64,000 nucleotides of DNA from Globisporangium splendens (taxonomy: Eukaryota > Oomycota > Peronosporomycetes > Pythiales > Pythiaceae). Positions 58,674 through 64,000 of this stretch are shown here, one piece after another (position 1 is the first letter of the stretch; each line of letters starts with the position of its first letter). The notes under the pieces were generated by a model. The model was not told where the DNA came from. It worked only from the letters and a program-made list of their open reading frames with translations, and did not search any database. The DNA lies in contig VFIW01000128.1 of assembly GCA_006386115.1 (NCBI GenBank), forward strand, positions 52,162-116,161. The letters are read 5' to 3'. The position numbers and the translations under genes are program-made.

Positions 58674-59208
58674 TGTAACGGGGTTACACTGTAACATGGT
58701 TACGCACTTGTGTTGTGCCACACAACCAAACCGAACCTTGCGGTACGTAGAGTACGCGCAACAAGGTTAAGACCGAACCATGAGGTTCGTCGTACTTGCT
58801 CGAACCTTCACGGTGGAGCCGGCAGCCAGTCTGAGTGACGGCGCCTCTGATTGGATATAATTGAACATGCATTTCATCCAATCACATAAGACAACTAGCG
58901 TTAGTCTTTCATAGCCACTCATTGCCCCATTGGGAGTAATTACACTTGAGATTGCTATTGTTCATAGTTACATAAAGATAATCCAGGTTGTCCTACAGAG
59001 GGCAACCTCCAACAAATAAACAGTTCCATTTTTACCGTTAACTAAAGCCTTTGGTTATCGACAGTTACTCTATAGAGACCTACAGGTAACCGATTGTTGC
59101 ATTGCAGGAAGCAGGCAACCGCTCTCGGAACAGAGTCCTTGAGAGAAGCGTTGAATACGCTTCCTCACACACGTACCGTGCTGCGTAACTCGGAAGTGTC
59201 CGGTTACA
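58674..59208 (+). repeat. 5' LTR of element C
   Basis: 535 bp, about nine differences from the 5' LTR of A (for example CCCATTGGG for CCCATGGGG). It is followed by the same primer-binding sequence. Confidence 0.92.
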
Positions 59209-59280
59209 ACTGGTAGCACTTGTAGTCAATCTACGACCCGGCAGAGGTGACTGCCTGAATCGCTTCCTCAAGGATTCATC

Positions 59281-60441
59281 ATGGCGTCAATTGACCCTGC
59301 GCAGTTCCCGCACCTCTCGGCTGAACACCGGAGTGTGCTGACCCGAATGGCACAAGCGCTAGGCGACCAAGTCGCGCTAGACGTGCTCTCGGCGTCGCCG
59401 GAACAGCAAATCTTTCGACTCGAGCAGTTCGAGAACTTCTCGAACGCTCAGCGCCTCGAAGGAGAGCGAAGTGCGCAAGCACAAATGCAAGCCACCGCAA
59501 GCTGGACCGCAGAGATGCTGCGCTCAGCTGCTGAGTCGCGCGAAGCGCTCGAGCGAGTGGTTTCTGTGGTTGCTGGTGCAGCCACGTCTTTGTCGAGTGC
59601 GGTTTCTGCGCCTCAGACACCCGCGTCCCAAACTCCCCGCCCAAGAGCTGTCAAGATCGACGCTCCGAAATTCGATGGTGCGGATGGCGACAAGCTCATC
59701 CACTGGCTGCTCGCCGTGGAGCGTTGCGCCAAGGCTCAGCTCATCGACAGCAACGAGCAGATGGTGTCTTACGCCATCTCGAACCTGCGCGGTCGAGCGT
59801 CGGAATGGGCATTCTCGACGCTGCTCGCCGATGAGTGTGCATTCGACACGTGGGATATTTTCCGTGCGAGAATCACCGCCATGTATCAGCCTCCGAACAA
59901 CGAAGTGCTGTTGCAAGGTCGTTTCTTCTCCTTGAAACAAGGGAAGCTCTCACTGGAACGATACATCCAGGAGATGAGAAGCCTGTGCGCAGCGATCACG
60001 ACCAGTCCTTTGCCTGAGTCTGTGAAAGTGCCTGCGTTTCTCAACGGCCTCAATAGTGGACCAGCGCGTCAGGAGTTGTACCGACGCTTGCCGGCCACGA
60101 TGGAAGATGCGATCCGCATTGCGCTCGTTGAGCAGCAATCGTTCAGAGTCAGTCGACCTGATTGGAACGCTGGCCGCCACAACGGTGCGCATCACAGCCA
60201 CCGAGCAGTCACGAATGAGCGGCACTTCCATGGTCCGACACCAATGGATCTCAGCAGCGCTGAAGTGACCTGCTTTAATTGCGGCAAGTGAGGACACTGT
60301 CAGTCGAAGTGTCCCGCTCCAAGGCAGCCCGCTCCTCGCACTGGAAATCAGGCGAGGGGCTACCAAACGCCGCGCGGCAACCACGCTCACCGAGGTGGCA
60401 GATCCGCTGTGGCAAGAAAGGGAAACGGAATGTCTCAGTAG
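59281..60441 (+). pseudogene. Element C gag (nonsense codon in zinc knuckle)
   Basis: The gag frame from ATG 59281 is intact through the region where A has its extra base, but stops at TGA 60289-60291 inside the zinc knuckle (CFNCGK then stop), where A has CGA (Arg). The same frame then continues to TAG at 60439-60441. The Tyr of the knuckle also reads Cys (GHCQ). Confidence 0.87.
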
Positions 60442-63400
60442 AAGTGGGACGATCTACTGAGGCAGACTCTATAGCTTCAGCGTCGCCGACTACTAGAGTC
60501 GTGCAGATGGGAAGCTTAGTCCCAGGAGGTCTTGGCAACAAGGCTCCGAGTGAGATGTTGGTATATAGCGCCGATGTGAAGGGGTATGAGAAGAAAATGA
60601 CGGTTCTTGTTGACTGCGGTGCGTCACAGAACTTCGTCTCGAAGGCAGCTCTGGAACAGAGTCTGCAAGCGTATGAGCGACTTGTCCACAGTGGCAAGCG
60701 CGAGAAGATGATCGTACGTCTGGCCGATGGGTCGACAGTACACACTGAGGGGGTTCAAGTCGAACTCTCTTTCAGTTTTTGCGACTTTGTCTGCAAAGAA
60801 ACGTTCGTGGTACTAGCGATGGGGTCGAGGTACGACCTCATCCTAGGGATGCCTTGGCTGGCGAAACATCAGCCTTGGATCGATTGGCGAGCACGCACAA
60901 TCGGAAGCTCCACCCCTTCCTCTGATGAAGAGCAAAGGTTGCGGGAAAATTTCCACGCAATGGATGCGAGCTTTGAACACGCTGTGGCAGGGAGCCCAGC
61001 AGGAAGACATGCGGCGGCAGCGAGCCCCGCTCAAAACATTCACGCTGTGGCAGGGAGCCCAGCTAGAAGATGCGCTGAGGCAGGGAGCCCAGCAAAGAGA
61101 TCAACTGCGGCAGGTAGCCCAGTTTGTGCGGAAGCGCCAGAAAGCCCAGACGTGGACACTGGTGCGCAAGTGTGCGGCTCCAGAGCACCCGAGCCAGCCC
61201 CCGCAAGTGACAGCGACAGTACAGGTGTACACGCGTCAGCCAGCTCGTACCACCCTGACGGTGCAGTACTGGAGCTCAGAACCACGAGGTCGCGTGTTCG
61301 CATCAACCGACGAGGGCGACGCAAGTTGTCAGCTCGCGAGAGAGACAGTGCATTGGCATCTGTTGCTGAGGAAACGGCCGCCTCGCATATGATTGCCCCA
61401 TCTCTCAATGCAGCTGCAACTTCGCTGCGCGCCTTCGACAGGATCTCGGATCCGTCGATAGATCGCGCTCACGTTGACGTGGCGCTCAGACACGCAAAGC
61501 GCAGTCCGGAAGCAAACGCATCAGACGAAGTGTTCTTCGCTGAATTTGCGGCGCTCCATGAGCTGCCGAGTACCGTTGAGGCGATTGTATCCCTCGAAGA
61601 AATGAGCTATGAGCTCTTTCTTACGGATCTAGAGCGTGATCAGATCCGCGAGATCGTCGTTCCGACTGCGTTCACGCGTAGCAAACTATGCACCTCGTCC
61701 ACTGCGGATGAGAGTGTTTTGGAGCCAGACAAACAGAAACGGTTTGCTGCTCAGGACTGGGACGCCGGGAAAGGCAGTCCATACTTTGACTTATTGTGGG
61801 AGTTCAAAGATGTGTTTCCCGACAAAGTGCCAAGTGCCCTGCCCATTGATCGTGGCGTACGGCACGAGATTGACCTCGAGCCCGGGAGCAAATATTGCGT
61901 GACCAGACAATGGCCGCTGCCCCGCGAGCAGGTTGAGGCTATCGACGAGTTCTTCGCGAAACGAGCCCTCGCCAGTCATGTGAGAGAAAGCAAGTCTCCA
62001 CATAGCTCACCCACGTTTTGTGTGCGGAAAGCGACTGGTGGCTGGCGCATTGTTCACGCCTTCAACAAGCTGAACGCCGCCACCATTCCGGCACAAACGC
62101 CGATCCCAAGGAAGGATGTCTTGATCGACTCCATGGGTGGCTCGACAGTGTTCTCCGCACTGGATCTGATGGATGGGTTCTATCAGATCCTCATGCGAGA
62201 GAGTGACGTTCCCTTGACGGCAGTAAGCACACCCAGCGGGATGCTGTGGGAGTGGCTCGTTATGCCGCAAGGTTTGAAGAATGCACCAGCGACGTTCAAT
62301 CGTCTGGTAACGCATCTTCTGCGTCCTCATCGTGCGTATGCACCGAGCTATTTCGACGGCATCTTCGTGCACAGTCGTGCCGAAGGAGATCTCAGTGCCG
62401 TTGACGTGCACAAGAGACATTTGCGCTCAGTGTTGCAGTGCTTACGAGACAACAGTCTGTATTGCAACCTGAAGAAATGCATCTTTGGCGCCTCAGAGAT
62501 ACCGATCCTGGGCTGCTATGTTGGCAAAGCTGGCGTCCGCGCAGACCCAGAGAAGATCAAGGCGATCGCCGACTGGCCGATCCCAAAGAATGTCAAGGAC
62601 TTGCGCAAGTGGCTTGGCTTGGCAAATTACTTGCACAAGTACAGCCACAACTATGCGGCAAGAGTCCGTCCACTCACGCATCTCTTGAAAAAGGATGTCG
62701 AGTGGGACTGGACGAATGATGTCATGAATGCATTCATTGACGTGAAGGAGTCGCTAGTTCGCGCTCCTGTCCTGGCGTTGCCGGACCACACGAAAGCCTT
62801 CAGTGTCGTGTGCGATGCCAGCGATTTTGCAATTGGCTGTGCGCTGATGCAGAAGGATGATGACGGCCATGAGCGCGTCGTATCATACCAAAGCAGACTG
62901 CTTAAGGCAGCTGAAAAGAATTACCCTGTGCACGACAAGGAGCTGCTTGCGATCAAGTACGCCCTCTTGAAGTTCAGGGTCCACCTTTTGGGTGCGACAC
63001 CGTTCGTTGTGTACACTGATCACGCGTCCTTGCGGACCGCGATTAATTCCCCCCATTTATCGCAGCGAATGGCGCGATGGCTTGCTTTCTTCTCCGAGTT
63101 CAACTTTCGGGTCGAATACAAGCCGGGAAAGGAAAATGTTCTGGCGGACGCGCTCTCGCGCCGTCCAGATTACGAGTCGAGCGCTGACAGCAGCTCTGAT
63201 GCCCTGTGTTTGGAGCGCACTCCTGATCTCATGCATCTGAGCATCAGTCGAGTGCAAACAAAGCTCAAGGACAACATTCAGTCGCTTTATCCAAAGGACG
63301 ATGAATGTCGCTTGTTGATTGCTCACTTTGACGGCTCGTCCAAAGAGTCATTGCCTGCCAAACTCGGGTCAAAGCTTGCTCGGTTTAGTTACCACGACGG

Positions 63401-64000
63401 GTTGTTGTGGCATCGACTGTCCAACTTTGATTACCCGCGTGTGTATGTACCGCATGACCAGGATCTGAAACTTTCGATCCTGCATGAGTTTCATGATGCA
63501 CCAGCGAGTGGGCATCTCGGGCGTGAAAAGACCTTCTTGCAAGTGTCTAATGTGTTTTGGTGGCCACACCAATACAAATGGGTGGCCAATTATGTACGCT
63601 CATGCGAGCAGTGCCAGCGCGTGAAGCCTGCGGGCAAGAACAAAGCGCCGCTGCATCCGCTGCCGATTCCGCAAGACTGCTGGGAGTCGGTCAGCATGGA
63701 TTTCGTCTTCGGTTTCCCGGAAGACAAGGCGCGCAACACAGGCGTCGTCGTGTTCGTCGATCGACTGAGCAAAATGGTGCACGTTGCACCCGTGCGCAAG
63801 CATGTCACTGCGCAAGAGACGGCGTGCCTATTTTTAGAGCACGTGTTCCGCTATCACGGCTTGCCCGAGTCTATTGTATCAGACCGGGACCCGCGTTTCA
63901 CCGCTGCCTTTTGGCGCGAACTCTTTCGCCTGCTCGGCACAGATCTGGCGTTGTCCACTGCCGATCACCCCGAGACAGACGGGCAAACCGAGCGCGTGAA
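60279..64000 (+). CDS. Element C pol (protease, RT, RNase H, integrase), 3' partial
   Basis: An uninterrupted frame from the gag overlap to the window end, in the -1 frame relative to gag and without an ATG. Protease LVDCGASQNF and ILGMPWLAKH are present. In the reverse transcriptase, MPQG is canonical but the active site reads YFDGIFVH: the second catalytic Asp is Gly (GAC-GGC versus GAT-GAC in A). The connection that is frameshifted in A is intact here (WLGLANYLHKYS). RNase H and integrase blocks match A, and the integrase keeps the catalytic Glu in DGQTERV. The last bases of the window lie just after that Glu. Confidence 0.9.
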   Translation, partial: MRQVRTLSVEVSRSKAARSSHWKSGEGLPNAARQPRSPRWQIRCGKKGKRNVSVEVGRSTEADSIASASPTTRVVQMGSLVPGGLGNKAPSEMLVYSADVKGYEKKMTVLVDCGASQNFVSKAALEQSLQAYERLVHSGKREKMIVRLADGSTVHTEGVQVELSFSFCDFVCKETFVVLAMGSRYDLILGMPWLAKHQPWIDWRARTIGSSTPSSDEEQRLRENFHAMDASFEHAVAGSPAGRHAAAASPAQNIHAVAGSPARRCAEAGSPAKRSTAAGSPVCAEAPESPDVDTGAQVCGSRAPEPAPASDSDSTGVHASASSYHPDGAVLELRTTRSRVRINRRGRRKLSARERDSALASVAEETAASHMIAPSLNAAATSLRAFDRISDPSIDRAHVDVALRHAKRSPEANASDEVFFAEFAALHELPSTVEAIVSLEEMSYELFLTDLERDQIREIVVPTAFTRSKLCTSSTADESVLEPDKQKRFAAQDWDAGKGSPYFDLLWEFKDVFPDKVPSALPIDRGVRHEIDLEPGSKYCVTRQWPLPREQVEAIDEFFAKRALASHVRESKSPHSSPTFCVRKATGGWRIVHAFNKLNAATIPAQTPIPRKDVLIDSMGGSTVFSALDLMDGFYQILMRESDVPLTAVSTPSGMLWEWLVMPQGLKNAPATFNRLVTHLLRPHRAYAPSYFDGIFVHSRAEGDLSAVDVHKRHLRSVLQCLRDNSLYCNLKKCIFGASEIPILGCYVGKAGVRADPEKIKAIADWPIPKNVKDLRKWLGLANYLHKYSHNYAARVRPLTHLLKKDVEWDWTNDVMNAFIDVKESLVRAPVLALPDHTKAFSVVCDASDFAIGCALMQKDDDGHERVVSYQSRLLKAAEKNYPVHDKELLAIKYALLKFRVHLLGATPFVVYTDHASLRTAINSPHLSQRMARWLAFFSEFNFRVEYKPGKENVLADALSRRPDYESSADSSSDALCLERTPDLMHLSISRVQTKLKDNIQSLYPKDDECRLLIAHFDGSSKESLPAKLGSKLARFSYHDGLLWHRLSNFDYPRVYVPHDQDLKLSILHEFHDAPASGHLGREKTFLQVSNVFWWPHQYKWVANYVRSCEQCQRVKPAGKNKAPLHPLPIPQDCWESVSMDFVFGFPEDKARNTGVVVFVDRLSKMVHVAPVRKHVTAQETACLFLEHVFRYHGLPESIVSDRDPRFTAAFWRELFRLLGTDLALSTADHPETDGQTERV

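Larger units (their letters stand above)
58674..64000 (+). mobile_element. Ty3/gypsy retrotransposon C (same family as A), right part beyond window
   Basis: Element C has LTR, primer-binding site, gag and most of pol, nearly identical to A. It is inserted in the protease of element B in the same orientation. The window ends inside the integrase at QTERV. Confidence 0.92.

Noticed and set aside
1..64000. tRNA or rRNA genes
   Set aside because: None was recognised by eye; a covariance-model scan would be needed to exclude them.

Overview
The window reads as oomycete (stramenopile water-mould) nuclear DNA. Several things point that way: a cellulose synthase with an N-terminal PH domain, a long thrombospondin type 1 (TSP1) repeat protein resembling the zoospore adhesin Vsv1, secreted GH5 exo-1,3-beta-glucanases, short introns of about 55-180 bp starting GTA/GTG, and start-site motifs of the form CATTYYNCAWTT close upstream of ATGs. 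Genus cannot be fixed from sequence alone; Phytophthora/Pythium-type relatives are most likely.

1-13.4 kb: the 3'-truncated 2-oxoglutarate dehydrogenase E1 gene (minus), a purple acid phosphatase-like frame that lacks its 5' end, and a GH5 glucanase cluster of one broken plus-strand fragment and three longer copies. Two of these copies lie head to head and share a nearly identical 1.04-kb tract in inverted orientation.

13.8-26.6 kb: a compact block of intron-bearing housekeeping genes, mostly in divergent or convergent pairs: LSM8, a small coiled-coil protein, Aurora kinase, MUS81, COG3, a COQ7-family protein that has lost most of its diiron ligands, dynein light chain, and a large unknown basic-tailed protein.

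27.8-45.8 kb: a surface and cell-wall block. It holds a broken array of about 26 TSP1 repeats, four plus-strand genes for a family of secreted mucin-like proteins sharing one six-cysteine domain, and the PH-domain cellulose synthase. Three of the mucin-like genes share a 33-bp sequence just before the ATG.

46.8-64 kb: nested retroelements. A degraded minus-strand RNase H element (D) is cut by a Ty3/gypsy-type element B. B is cut in gag by a complete chromodomain Ty3/gypsy element A (two 535-bp LTRs, AAAAG target duplication), and in its protease by a second copy of the same family, C, which runs off the window. A and C are highly similar but carry different lesions: A has a one-base gag insertion, a 5-bp pol deletion, an integrase Glu-to-Lys change and an in-frame TAG; C has a gag nonsense codon and an Asp-to-Gly change in the reverse transcriptase active site. 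Element A also carries a 443-codon antisense ORF between its chromodomain and 3' LTR, the best candidate here for an undescribed component.

No tRNA, rRNA or CRISPR array was recognised by eye. Exon boundaries were inferred from GT/AG sites, reading frame and family similarity.
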